A stretch of DNA of 64,000 nucleotides. Origin: Ruegeria sp. THAF57. Lineage in GTDB: Bacteria; Pseudomonadota; Alphaproteobacteria; Rhodobacterales; Rhodobacteraceae. The stretch is taken from positions 248,001 to 312,000 of the forward strand of contig NZ_CAIWNQ010000002.1 in NCBI RefSeq assembly GCF_903914075.1, given 5' to 3'. Within the stretch, counting starts at the first letter, position 1; the number at the start of each line of letters is the position of its first letter. Both the position numbers and the translations under genes were made by a program. The notes beneath the pieces are model-generated. The model saw nothing but the letters and a program-made list of their open reading frames with translations, searched no databases and was not told the origin of the DNA. Of the stretch, positions 36,385 to 44,980 are shown in pieces.

Positions 36385-36951
36385 ATGCCTAAACTCATAA
36401 TCATCACACACCCCGAGGTCTCTGTCGATCCGGCCGTCCCGATAACTGAGTGGGGCTTGAATGCCTTGGGCCGTAAACGCGCTGCTGAATTTGCAACCAG
36501 TGGAATCCTGTCCAACGTCACGCAGATATGGACCAGTGGCGAGCGGAAAGCCCGCGAAACAGGTGAGATTCTTGCTGCACCACGAACGCTGCCCGTGAAT
36601 TGCAACTTGGGTCTTGGTGAGAACGACCGCAGCGCAACCGGTTACTTGCCTCGATACGATTTCGAGGCAGCGGCCAATGTTTTCTTTGCTCAGCCGGAAA
36701 GTAGCTATCGCGGTTGGGAACCAGCGACCGAAGCACAGATACGCATTCATCGGACAGTCACTGAGATTATCCAGTCGCATGATGCCGGGGATCTTGCAAT
36801 CGTAACGCATGGAGCAGTGGGCACATTGCTTTGGTGCGCACTCTCGAATTGTTCGATAGACCGCAAGCACGACCAACCCTCACAAGGCCATTTCTGGCAG
36901 GCTGATTTAGCTACGCTCAAGCCCGATTCATGTTGGGTCTCTTTGGCATAG
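36385..36951 (+). CDS. Histidine phosphatase (phosphoglycerate mutase-like) family protein
   Basis: A 188-residue member of the histidine phosphatase superfamily. The usual RHG motif is THP in LIIITHPEVSV, where the His can still be the phosphate acceptor. WTSGERKARETGEIL supplies the phosphate-binding Arg, LGENDRSATGYLP the acid Glu, and LAIVTHGAVGTLLWC the second catalytic His. It starts immediately after the ATPase stop, hence in the importer operon. The replacement of Arg by Thr before the first His may alter phosphate binding. Substrate is unknown. Confidence 0.8.
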   Translation: MPKLIIITHPEVSVDPAVPITEWGLNALGRKRAAEFATSGILSNVTQIWTSGERKARETGEILAAPRTLPVNCNLGLGENDRSATGYLPRYDFEAAANVFFAQPESSYRGWEPATEAQIRIHRTVTEIIQSHDAGDLAIVTHGAVGTLLWCALSNCSIDRKHDQPSQGHFWQADLATLKPDSCWVSLA

Positions 36952-36954
36952 GCG

Positions 36955-37746
36955 CTAAGCTTTCCAAGCGTTCTCTGCGATCTCACACAACGTCTCGAAC
37001 ACATCTGGTGTCCCCACGATCACGCGCCCGCCGTCTCGGATCATCGCATCGGCGTTCTGATCCTCGACAACACCACCCGCTTCCGAAACCAGCAATTGCC
37101 CAGCCAGACAATCCCAAGCATTCATGTGCTCCTCCACGTAACCCAGAAGGCGCCCGGCAGCGACGTAAGCCAGAGAAAGCGCTCCGCTGGCGTTTCTGTG
37201 AAACATCGCCCCTTGCTCGATCAGATCCTCGATAACGGGTAAGACATGACGGCTCTCAATCCGGTTCGAGTATCCCACAGCAACAGTTCCGTCGTGCAAC
37301 GGCACTCCTAACGCGACGCTTATCGGTGATCCGTTAAGTGTCGCTGTTTCTCCGCGAGTTGCGACAAAAGTTTCATCTACATTTGGATCATGGATCACAC
37401 CAATCTCCGTTTGGCCTTCAGTGACACCAGCCAGAACAATGGTCCATGCAGGAATCCCGTTCACGAAATTCGTGGTCCCATCAATTGGATCGATGACCCA
37501 GTCAAAGTCACTCTCTCCGGCTACCGCGCCATGCTCTTCACCGTATACGCCATCTTTGGGCCACGCCTCCGCGATCCTTTGACGAATGAAAGTCTCGACG
37601 TTCCTGTCCGCCTCGCTCACCCAGTCCTGAGCGCCTTTTTGATCAACAATAAGATTGACCCGATCTGCAAAGAACTTTTTGGCAAGTAGCCCAGCCTCCT
37701 CGCAGACTTCGGTGGCAAAGTCTCTGCGTTCTGAAAGTCGAGACAT
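36955..37746 (-). CDS. Inositol monophosphatase family protein
   Basis: The 263-residue Mg2+-dependent phosphatase has the family motifs VSEADRNVE, YGEEHG, WVIDPIDGTTNFVNG and AWDCLAGQLLVSEAGG. It hydrolyses inositol-1-phosphate or related phosphates (histidinol phosphate, fructose-1,6-bisphosphate, nucleoside phosphates). The ATG at 37746 follows AAGGAG by 7 nt; the longer frame to 37857 is rejected. It converges on the histidine-phosphatase gene with a 3-bp gap. With the two importers, HAD phosphatase and Nudix gene it completes a cluster of phosphate-ester hydrolases. Confidence 0.92.
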   Translation of the reverse strand: MSRLSERRDFATEVCEEAGLLAKKFFADRVNLIVDQKGAQDWVSEADRNVETFIRQRIAEAWPKDGVYGEEHGAVAGESDFDWVIDPIDGTTNFVNGIPAWTIVLAGVTEGQTEIGVIHDPNVDETFVATRGETATLNGSPISVALGVPLHDGTVAVGYSNRIESRHVLPVIEDLIEQGAMFHRNASGALSLAYVAAGRLLGYVEEHMNAWDCLAGQLLVSEAGGVVEDQNADAMIRDGGRVIVGTPDVFETLCEIAENAWKA

Positions 37747-38307
37747 AGGTGCTCCTTTTTCGGTCGGAGAGTTGCCCAAAAACATTGTAGGCCAAGCGAA
37801 GACTTGGCAACCACATAGTCTTTTCGCTTGCTTCAGGTGCCAATATTGGCTCCACAAACCCTGAGTTCTTAGTGTCTACGATCTTCTCCGCGATCAACCT
37901 CCCGATCGATAGCTCTCTAATTTCCGTTTGCATTGGATGTAGAACCGACTTGCAGAAGCGCAGATAAGATCCTGAAACACCCACCCTTTGAATGTCGGCT
38001 TACTTGCCGGCGCTCAATTTGGTCTGTGCGTGCAACAAAGGTCGGCACTCCATTCGAACCGCAAATCTGAAGTGTCCGCATTGGGCTGCGAGCGGCCCAT
38101 CATGCAAGTCGCAGAGAAATGTAACACGAGCCCAGAGCGGAAGTGCAAACGGCAAACTTTGCCATCTTACGGCAGAAGATAAATTCGCCCATCACTAGAG
38201 GAGTTGAGTTTTCTCCAATCGAGCGGTTACGCTGTAAGTCCCTTACAAATTAATTGCATGACCCTTTTCCGTGAAACCCTGTCTCAACATTTACGCGAGG
38301 TTCCGAA
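37747..38307. other. Island spacer without recognised gene
   Basis: 561 bp with no supported gene. The promoter of the minus-strand inositol-monophosphatase-type gene must lie at the left end and that of the esterase at the right. The middle (about 38030-38180) resembles the degenerate intergenic filler found elsewhere in the island. Confidence 0.5.
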
Positions 38308-39321
38308 TTGCAAAAGTTTAGCAAACTCAACGTAGGTGCTCTGGCCGTTGTCTTCCTTTCACATGCATTGATTGGTGCCCCTCTTGAAGCGCAGGAGGCC
38401 GCCCCGGAGACGTATGCGCTGGAAGCAGACGTGGTTTATGGACAGGGAGTCGTGACGAAAGAGGGTAAGGAGGTTTCGCGCGACTTGTGGATGGATATCT
38501 ATCATCCGACCGAAGCCACAGCCACAGCCACGCCGCGACCTGCTGTAGTCCTCACCTTCGGCGGCGCATTCCATCGCGGCAGTCCGCGGCTTACGTTTCA
38601 ATCGGGTGGTGCTCAGGATACCTCGATGGGCAATTATTGCCGTCGGTTTGCCGCGCGGGGCTATACGTGCTTTGCAATCGATTATCGGCTGACACCCGAA
38701 GGGCCTGTGCCATCAGGGGAAGGTTATCAAGCAGATTGGATCGCACCCGAAAGTCTGTTGCCACTATTGCCCCAAGCCAACCACATTCGGGGCACTATGG
38801 GCCTGCCGCCGCTTGATTTCAGCATCCCCGAACAAGAGAAGACAATGGTTGATGGTGTGATCTCGGCCGCCGAAGATTTGCGCAAGGCTGTGCTGCATAT
38901 CCGGGAATCCGCTGCCACTTACAATGTCGACCCGAACCGTATTGTGCTTGGCGGGTTTTCCGCAGGCGCAGTGACGTCTTGGAATGTTGCACATGGCATG
39001 GGAGTTCCTGTCTCCGGTGTCTTTCTCCTTTCCGGAACTGATGCCGGGTTTGACGTGAACAAGGCGGTTACAGCTTCGTCAGACAGACCGCCGATACTCA
39101 TGTTCATGGGTCAGTATGATCTGGCTGGCGCGTTGTCTTCAGTTCCCCTCCTTATCGCTCACTACGAAGAAGTAGGTGTGGAGCATGAGTTTGCGTGGGT
39201 GCCGGGCTTTGGCCATTTCTATCCTGCTGGCGCAGCCAGCTTGGGTGGCGATGCAGTGAGCATGTCCGTGGAAGGTCGGATTACCGAGTTTCTCGAACGT
39301 GTCATTGGCACCGGGCAATGA
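38308..39321 (+). CDS. Secreted alpha/beta hydrolase (carboxylesterase-like)
   Basis: The 337-residue protein begins at TTG and has a signal peptide (about 1-30, ALAVVFLSHALIGAPLEAQ). The fold shows RPAVVLTFGGAFHRGSP as oxyanion region, the nucleophile elbow GGFSAGAVTSW with its Ser, an Asp in MGQYDLAG and His in VPGFGHFYP. These fit a periplasmic esterase/lipase of the BD-FAE/carboxylesterase group. It stands alone in the island, and the natural ester is unknown. TTG is accepted because it gives a complete signal peptide and no ATG is better placed. Confidence 0.83.
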   Translation: MQKFSKLNVGALAVVFLSHALIGAPLEAQEAAPETYALEADVVYGQGVVTKEGKEVSRDLWMDIYHPTEATATATPRPAVVLTFGGAFHRGSPRLTFQSGGAQDTSMGNYCRRFAARGYTCFAIDYRLTPEGPVPSGEGYQADWIAPESLLPLLPQANHIRGTMGLPPLDFSIPEQEKTMVDGVISAAEDLRKAVLHIRESAATYNVDPNRIVLGGFSAGAVTSWNVAHGMGVPVSGVFLLSGTDAGFDVNKAVTASSDRPPILMFMGQYDLAGALSSVPLLIAHYEEVGVEHEFAWVPGFGHFYPAGAASLGGDAVSMSVEGRITEFLERVIGTGQ

Positions 39322-39535
39322 CGTCAGGCAATGTCATTCAGAGGCGCTGTCTATGAAAGACGAGACGCAACTTCGTCGGCATCTAGGAAATTGCAAAGTC
39401 TACGTTTGAATGTTTTCTTTGGGCTGATTGTGGTCCTTTAGAGCAAGAATGCGGATGGCTGCAAAGTCCGCAGAGCCGACATTCAGGCCTGATGCAGCGA
39501 ACGGACGCTCTGAGCCCGAAGCGGAAATTCACCGC

Positions 39536-40102
39536 CTATGGCGAAGTGAGTGGTTTTGGACGATTTTGCGTTAGCCTGATCCCAAGTAGCAGTGACAAAC
39601 ATCCGAAAGCCAATCCCATAGCGAGGGCATTGGCTACGAAGATGCCGCCAAACAAGGATATAGCTGTTCTTCCTGCTTGTTCGATGGACGTGTCTACTAC
39701 GATCGATACCCAGTCTTGAAGGTATAGCGCAAATAGGACCGAGAGCCCTATGGGCGAAATGATAAGCGCTGTGCCGAGAGAGGCCAATCCTCGGCCGAAG
39801 ACGGCCCGCAGTGTCGACCCTTTCAGTACGATCGAAGCTGTGGAAGTAAAAACGACAATTGCAGAGAACAGGGCGAGTAACAGGTCCATAATTGGGGGTA
39901 GGTCTTTCGAGACCGCCCCGCTGACGGCCGAGGTGAAGGGCAATAGAACGAAGGTCACAAGCCCTGCAGCAACGAGCCCTGTGCATAGCTTTGGCAACAT
40001 GTCAGGCGAACCTCTACCGCCGTAGTTCTTTTTTGCTGGTATGGGCAGAGCCGGGTCAATCTGATTCCACTGCACAGACATTGGTTTTGCACGAGAAAGC
40101 AT
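39536..40102 (-). CDS. Hypothetical membrane protein with four predicted TM helices
   Basis: I do not recognise this 188-residue protein. After a soluble N-terminus of about 35 residues it has four hydrophobic segments (VAAGLVTFVLLPFTSAV; LLLALFSAIVVFTSTASIVL; ALIISPIGLSVLFALYL; FGGIFVANALAMGLAFGCLS), then a short basic tail. It lies after the cyd genes on the same strand, 152 bp downstream of the 33-residue subunit gene, so it might be cotranscribed with the oxidase. An in-frame ATG at 40081 is an alternative start. Confidence 0.6.
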   Translation of the reverse strand: MLSRAKPMSVQWNQIDPALPIPAKKNYGGRGSPDMLPKLCTGLVAAGLVTFVLLPFTSAVSGAVSKDLPPIMDLLLALFSAIVVFTSTASIVLKGSTLRAVFGRGLASLGTALIISPIGLSVLFALYLQDWVSIVVDTSIEQAGRTAISLFGGIFVANALAMGLAFGCLSLLLGIRLTQNRPKPLTSP

Positions 40103-40254
40103 AAAAGCCCCCTTGAATTGTTGAATTTGAGACGGCTCAGCCAGCCGCTTTTTTTGGGAATCTGGTAGGCCGGAACGGAGTTTCTTTCGGCGCTTGGACT
40201 AATATCTGCGTGATCTAGACATGCCGACGCGCGAACATTGGTGTCCTTGCCATT

Positions 40255-40356
40255 TCAAATGATGAACAACCTGATTACGTAAGCGACAGTCGCTAGGCAA
40301 AAGACGCTGCCGAACCAGATCGCGCTGAACCAGAAAACTTGCTTTAGCAATTTCAA
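40255..40356 (-). CDS. DUF2474-like small subunit of cytochrome bd oxidase
   Basis: A 33-residue single-span protein starting at TTG and overlapping the last 4 bases of cydB. Its sequence (LKLLKQVFWFSAIWFGSV, then a second hydrophobic half ending VAYVIRLFII) matches the DUF2474 pattern W-F-x-x-x-W-x-x-S-V-x-x-L-x-x-V-A-Y-x-I-R-L. DUF2474 genes follow cioAB-type oxidases and are functional analogues of CydX, which stabilises the haem sites in E. coli. GGAGAG lies about 6 nt ahead of the TTG. It is too short for usual gene callers. Confidence 0.75.
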   Translation of the reverse strand: MKLLKQVFWFSAIWFGSVFCLATVAYVIRLFII

Positions 40357-41354
40357 TGGTAGCTCTCCTCTGGATCGATCTTTCCGCGGAAAACCCAGTA
40401 CGTGTAGGCGGTGTAGGCCAAGATCACGGGCAACAGAATGACGGCTCCGACCAGTGCGAAAGCCAAACTGCTATTTGGCGCTGCGGCTTCGGCAATCGTG
40501 AGGCTTGGGGGTAGCATGTAGGGATAGAAACTGGTCCCAAGGCCAATGAAGCACACGACGAACAAGGCAATGGCGCAGAAGAAGGGCAGATAGTCGCGCT
40601 GTGTCTTCAGGCCGCGATGAAGCATCCATGCAATGAGAGCAACAACAGCTGGCACACACACAGAGAAAACGACACCGGGCCAAGAAAACAATTTGATCAG
40701 ATAGATTGGATCTTGGAGCGGGGTCAAAAGACTGACTAGGCCAATCAACCCGAGCGTAATGAGCATCAGCGGGCGGGCAAAAGAACGCATTTGGTGCTGT
40801 ATCTCGCCCTTGGTTTTCATGTTGAGCCAGGTTGCTCCCAGCAAAGCGTAACCTATCACCAAGGCCACACCCGTCAGGATAGAGAACGGCGTCAGCCAGT
40901 CCCATTGTCCGCCTGCATACAGCCGATCCTCGACCGGGATACCCTGGACCAGCGCGCCAAGCGCGATGCCTTGGCAGAAGGCGGCTAGGGTTGACCCGCC
41001 GTGAAACGCAACATCCCAGAGCCAGCGTCCGCGCACCGTTCGCCACCGGTATTCGAAGGCAACACCGCGGAAGACAAGCGCGAGAAGCATCACGATAACG
41101 GGCAAGTAAACCGCGGGTATCACCACAGAATAGGCCAGCGGGAAAACGGCGAACAAACCTCCGCCTCCCATGACCAGCCAAGTCTCGTTCCCGTCCCATA
41201 CAGGCGTAACCGAGTTCATCATGACATCGCGATCTTTGTCGGTTTTTGCGAACGGAAAGAGGATCCCAACTCCAAGATCGAATCCGTCCAGGATCACATA
41301 GGTCAGAACGGCAAAAGCAATGATGCCCGCCCAGATTGTCGAGAGTTCAAGCAT
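40353..41354 (-). CDS. cydB: Cytochrome bd-type quinol oxidase subunit II
   Basis: The 333-residue membrane protein has about eight to nine helices. It shows TIWAGIIAFAVLTYVILDGF and DLGVGILFPF at the N-terminus, VTPVWDGNETWLVMGGGG, and GGSTLAAFCQGIALGALVQG. It forms the heterodimer with subunit I that oxidises quinol and reduces O2 to water without pumping protons. It abuts cydA, whose stop overlaps the start by 1 bp. Bd oxidases serve at low oxygen or under sulfide, cyanide or NO stress. Confidence 0.95.
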   Translation of the reverse strand: MLELSTIWAGIIAFAVLTYVILDGFDLGVGILFPFAKTDKDRDVMMNSVTPVWDGNETWLVMGGGGLFAVFPLAYSVVIPAVYLPVIVMLLALVFRGVAFEYRWRTVRGRWLWDVAFHGGSTLAAFCQGIALGALVQGIPVEDRLYAGGQWDWLTPFSILTGVALVIGYALLGATWLNMKTKGEIQHQMRSFARPLMLITLGLIGLVSLLTPLQDPIYLIKLFSWPGVVFSVCVPAVVALIAWMLHRGLKTQRDYLPFFCAIALFVVCFIGLGTSFYPYMLPPSLTIAEAAAPNSSLAFALVGAVILLPVILAYTAYTYWVFRGKIDPEESYH

Positions 41355-42736
41355 TACGCTGCCTCCGCCAAAATAGAGATTTCAAGGGGTTTGTTACGTT
41401 TCTGGAAACCTTCGACAGGTGGTTTCCCCATGAGGCGCAGCATGTAGAACGTGCCCGCTCCGAACACAGTGAAATACACGACGATGAAGGCTACCAAAGA
41501 CGCGGCAACTGTAGGTGCATCCACTTGTGACAGTGAGTTCGATGTCCGCATCAGCCCGTATACCGTGTACGGCTGGCGCCCCACTTCGGTGGTGATCCAA
41601 CCGGCCAGTACCGCCACGAACCCGCTGGGCGCTATCAGAACGGATGTCCGGTGCAGCCAGCGGTCGTCGTTGAGGCGGCCGCGAACCCGCAGAACAAGCG
41701 ACCACAGGCCAACGCCTAGCATGGCAAAGCCGATGGCGAGCATGATGCGGAAGCTGTAGAACACGATCGCGACTGGGGGTTCCTCGTCGTCGGGGATAGT
41801 GTCCAGCCCTTCAAGCGGAGCATTGGGGTCATGTTTCAGTATCAGCGAAGATAGTTTCGGGATTTCGATGGCATAGTCCACGCGCTTTTCTTCTTCGTTC
41901 GGAATGCCGAACAGGATAAGGGGTGCCCCTTCGGGATGGCTGTCGAAGTGACCTTCCATCGCCATTACTTTCTGCGGCTGATGCTCCAGCGTGTTCAAAC
42001 CATGAAGGTCGCCGGCAACGATCTGCACAGGAGTGACCAGAACGGCCATCCACATTGCCATCGAAAACATTCGGGTGACCTCAGCCGTGCGATTGCGGCG
42101 TAGCAAGTGCCAGGCCGCAACCCCGGCTACCACAAAAGCAGTGGTGAGATAGGCGGCAAGAACCATGTGTGTCAGGCGGTAGGGAAAAGACGGATTGAAG
42201 ACAATCGACCACCAGTCGACGGGAATGAACTGCCCCAGTTCGTTGATGTCGAACCCGGCCGGGGTCTGCATCCAGGAATTGACCGACAAGATCCACGTAG
42301 CCGAAATCAGAGTGCCGAGAGCGACCATCGCCGTGGCCATCATGTGCAAGCCGGGACCGACGCGTTCACGACCAAAGAGCATGATGCCGAGGAACCCAGC
42401 CTCAAGAAAGAAGGCCGTCATGACCTCGTAGGCCATCAAGGGTCCGATTACGGGACCTGCGGTGTCCGAGAATACGCTCCAGTTCGTGCCGAACTGGTAG
42501 GACATAACGATGCCAGAGACTACACCCATGGCAAATCCTACGGCGAAAATCTTTTTCCAGTAGTTGAAAAGGTTGAGGTAGACCTTGTCCTTGCGCCACA
42601 GCCAGAGGCCATTGAGAACGGCCAAGAAGCTTGCCAAGCCAATGGAAAAGGCCGGAAAGATGATATGAAACGACACAGTAAAGGCAAACTGGATGCTTGC
42701 CAGGGTCTCTGCGTCGAAGTTTGCGAACAGGTTCAT
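41354..42736 (-). CDS. cydA: Cytochrome bd-type quinol oxidase subunit I, cyanide-insensitive (CIO) type
   Basis: The 460-residue membrane protein carries the haem b/d ligand regions. They include SIQFAFTVSFHIIFPAFSIG with the N-terminal His, SWMQTPAGFDI, the Met of the haem b site in the middle, and VGRQPYTVYGLMRTSNSLS. The region between the fifth and sixth helices (Q-loop) is short, as in CioA-type oxidases. The ATG at 42736 has AAAGGAAA ahead; the open frame to 42976 is rejected. It is first in cydA-cydB-DUF2474. A repeat-containing region 120-160 bp upstream may control it. No FNR-type TTGAT-N4-ATCAA box is visible. Confidence 0.95.
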   Translation of the reverse strand: MNLFANFDAETLASIQFAFTVSFHIIFPAFSIGLASFLAVLNGLWLWRKDKVYLNLFNYWKKIFAVGFAMGVVSGIVMSYQFGTNWSVFSDTAGPVIGPLMAYEVMTAFFLEAGFLGIMLFGRERVGPGLHMMATAMVALGTLISATWILSVNSWMQTPAGFDINELGQFIPVDWWSIVFNPSFPYRLTHMVLAAYLTTAFVVAGVAAWHLLRRNRTAEVTRMFSMAMWMAVLVTPVQIVAGDLHGLNTLEHQPQKVMAMEGHFDSHPEGAPLILFGIPNEEEKRVDYAIEIPKLSSLILKHDPNAPLEGLDTIPDDEEPPVAIVFYSFRIMLAIGFAMLGVGLWSLVLRVRGRLNDDRWLHRTSVLIAPSGFVAVLAGWITTEVGRQPYTVYGLMRTSNSLSQVDAPTVAASLVAFIVVYFTVFGAGTFYMLRLMGKPPVEGFQKRNKPLEISILAEAA

Positions 42737-43133
42737 TGCCGTTTCCTTTGGCATTGGGTTGTAAAGTGCGGCAGTGAACAGAGGCGTCTCGGCTGCCAAC
42801 TCGTCGATGTCATTCAGATGAGCCGGATTTGGGGTGGTGTCTGGTTCAGTTCGTTTGGGTTCTGGACGGTTGTTTTTGGGTTTTGGACAAAACCCTGGTC
42901 GAGATGGGCGACTGAAATTTGAAACCGCGAGCGCCTCATACGTGTGACGTTCGACGGCCCAAAACAAAATTGCCACCCGGCTCGATTACGAGCTGGATGG
43001 CAACCTCTCAGAAACTGTGCGAGTTCTGTGGGGGATGGTCAGTCAAACTGCGTCCGGATGCTAACAGCGCAGGCTGACCGGTCAGGTTTGTTCGGCTGTG
43101 CTTCTCCTTTTTTGCTTCAATGGGGGTGGTGTA
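42737..43133. other. cydA upstream region
   Basis: 397 bp without a gene. It contains the symmetric and repeated elements at 42854-42895 and a 12-bp palindrome CTGACCGGTCAG at 43074-43085. The cydA promoter must lie here; I cannot place -35/-10 boxes with confidence. Confidence 0.5.
42854..42895. promoter_or_regulatory. Direct repeats and palindrome upstream of the bd oxidase operon
   Basis: TTTGGGTTCTGGAC (42854-42867) and TTTGGGTTTTGGAC (42875-42888) are 21 bp apart, about two helical turns. The second forms half of the dyad GGGTTTTG-GA-CAAAACCC (42878-42895). This looks like a pair of protein-binding sites on one DNA face. The regulator is unknown. Confidence 0.45.
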
Positions 43134-43424
43134 TTAGTCATTCCAGTCTTTGTGTTCTTCTTTGAAGTCGTCGCGACGCTCTTGGGCTTCGTCTTGCGCG
43201 TCTTCGAAATTGTCCTTTTGGATCGCACCGCCTACGGCTCCGACTGCGGCGCCAGCGGCCGCACCACCTACGATGCTTTCGCCTGCGATACCGGCGACAG
43301 TGGCGCCGACAACTGCACCCTTGATCGCCTTGTCGGTGACGTAGTCAGCATTTGCTGTTGCCGCCATGGTGATCAGAAGTGCGCCTGAGATCGGGGCGAT
43401 AAAGAATTTCTTCGAGGTCTTCAT
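43134..43424 (-). CDS. Small secreted glycine-zipper protein
   Basis: A 96-residue protein with a signal peptide (KKFFIAPISGALLITMAATANA) and then a glycine-zipper stretch (GAVVGATVAGIAGESIVGG, then AAAGAAVGAVGGAI). A charged C-terminal tail is rich in Asp, Glu and Lys. Glycine zippers of this kind are found in outer-membrane or stress-related small proteins (YMGG/OmpA-like zipper families). The ATG at 43424 is favoured over 43433 because AAGGATG lies about 6 nt ahead. It is monocistronic, between the oxidase and an AraC gene. Function unknown. Confidence 0.75.
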   Translation of the reverse strand: MKTSKKFFIAPISGALLITMAATANADYVTDKAIKGAVVGATVAGIAGESIVGGAAAGAAVGAVGGAIQKDNFEDAQDEAQERRDDFKEEHKDWND

Positions 43425-43576
43425 AGGGTTCATCCTTGTTCTGGGTTAGCAACCACCGCGGCTGCTGTGTGCCATTGAACTAGGTGACCCGATGGCCCGC
43501 TTTCTTTTGGAGACGGGACAAGGTTTTGTGGATCTTGGACATCTTCCGCCCGCACACGCTGCAGTAGGAAGGGACC

Positions 43577-44584
43577 CTAGCGGCCAGCTTTACGGAACCT
43601 AGCGGGTGTTTCACCTGTCCAGCGCTTGAACGCCACCGAAAAGGCGGCCTGATCCGCAAATCCAAGCATGAAGGCGACGCGGGCAACACCTTCTCCACTA
43701 CGAAGCATCCGCTTGGACAAGTCGCACAACACCCCTTCCAAGAGGGCTTTGAAGCTTGTTCCCTCGGCCGACAGATGTCTGGTCATAGTGCGTCGCGTCA
43801 GTCCAAGTTCTCCGGCAATATCGTCGCCGTTTGGTATCGGTCCGGGAAGACGCTCTCCGAGCATGTCCACAATGCGGTCGGACAGGCTTCGGACTGCATC
43901 AGGCTGAGCCTTCAATTGTTCTTCCCCGTGCCGACGTAGATGACCCAACAGAGTAGGGTCTGCCGTTGGTATCCGAAAACTCATGCCGTTTGAGGGCAGA
44001 GCCAAGGCGTATCCGGACTTGAAACCTAAGACTTCACATCCCGCCAAATCGGCCAGCAGCCGGCAGTGCTCGGCATCGTCCGTTTCCAAATCGATAGCGA
44101 TCGGGGCAAGCCCACCAGAGGTGATTTGTTGAACGCGCTTATAAAGACCGAATATCAGCATTTCACGGTGGCGAGGGTATTGATGCGCCGGGATTACATT
44201 GCTTTCCAGAGTGATCTTTGGCTCTTCGGGTGCCCCCACTACGTCAAGGCGCAAGTCAGGGTCTTGCATTGCATAAAAGCGCTGCGTCAAGGCCAGCGCG
44301 TCCTCCACCGTTTCGGCTGCCCGTACGATGTATGCCAAAAGCGTTCCGGGACCTTGCGCCGACAACCCCACGCGCGCGGCAAAGGTTTTGTCTTCCAAAA
44401 CCCGGCACGCAGTTTCAACTGCGCCTGCTTCATGCAGCAGCTCAACAGTGGCGTCGGGGCTGTCGAGGATATCAGAGGGTGCCCCCGCCATTTCCAAGAC
44501 TTCAGGAAACGGAATACGCGCGCCGGGTTCTTGCGAATAGCGCAGCCCGACATTTTGCAGTCTGTACGCGCTGATGCGTGGCAC
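43577..44584 (-). CDS. AraC-family regulator with PF12625-type N-terminal domain
   Basis: The 335-residue regulator has an N-terminal arabinose-binding-like domain (EVLEMAGAPSDILDSPDATV, then RFYAMQDPDLRLDVVG) and a C-terminal AraC HTH pair (ELGLTRRTMTRHLSAEGTSF; VARVAFMLGFADQAAFSVAF). OruR/ArgR-type regulators share this layout. The GTG at 44584 is chosen: GAGGA lies 7 nt ahead and the protein then has the family's usual length. The open frame extends to 44653. It is divergent from the small membrane protein/HlyD pair and may regulate it. Confidence 0.85.
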   Translation of the reverse strand: MPRISAYRLQNVGLRYSQEPGARIPFPEVLEMAGAPSDILDSPDATVELLHEAGAVETACRVLEDKTFAARVGLSAQGPGTLLAYIVRAAETVEDALALTQRFYAMQDPDLRLDVVGAPEEPKITLESNVIPAHQYPRHREMLIFGLYKRVQQITSGGLAPIAIDLETDDAEHCRLLADLAGCEVLGFKSGYALALPSNGMSFRIPTADPTLLGHLRRHGEEQLKAQPDAVRSLSDRIVDMLGERLPGPIPNGDDIAGELGLTRRTMTRHLSAEGTSFKALLEGVLCDLSKRMLRSGEGVARVAFMLGFADQAAFSVAFKRWTGETPARFRKAGR

Positions 44585-44721
44585 TTTTGCGTCCTCCCCT
44601 GATTGGCACGCAAACCCTTGCAGTCGCTGCAATTGTCCAAAAGCCAACAACAAATGTCCAGAACCCTAAGGATCGGGGGCGTGACGACGGTTAGGTCCGG
44701 GTCATCAGAAAGGACAAGGCA

Positions 44722-44919
44722 ATGATCTACTTCGCAAGGTACTACCGCGTATTCAAGGCAATCCACGACTCTGCCCGACAGGAATGGTCCGGCGGAAACA
44801 TGCGCGGCTTGGACACTTCGTCACTTGGCGAACAAACCCCGAATGGGCGTCGCTGGGATCCCCCCTACACGCTGCCTGCACAGCCTTCGGAACCCTCACA
44901 ACAACCGACCGAGAATTGA
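44722..44919 (+). CDS. Possible 65-residue protein
   Basis: An ATG frame with AAAGGACAAGG just upstream, in the 396-bp gap between the AraC gene and the YiaW-like gene. The product starts MIYFARYYRVFKAIHDS and ends in a Pro/Gln-rich tail (PAQPSEPSQQPTEN). No family is recognised. It is supported only by its ribosome binding site and by its place in the operon direction. Confidence 0.3.
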   Translation: MIYFARYYRVFKAIHDSARQEWSGGNMRGLDTSSLGEQTPNGRRWDPPYTLPAQPSEPSQQPTEN

Positions 44920-44980
44920 CGTTCTTCGGACACTTTCATCTTCGCGCACGGAATGGCTGCGCAACAAAAGGACCTGAAAC

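Noticed and set aside
43480-43698. A 72-codon minus-strand frame with a CxxC
   Set aside because: It overlaps the end of the AraC gene in another frame, lacks a start signal and shows no family pattern.
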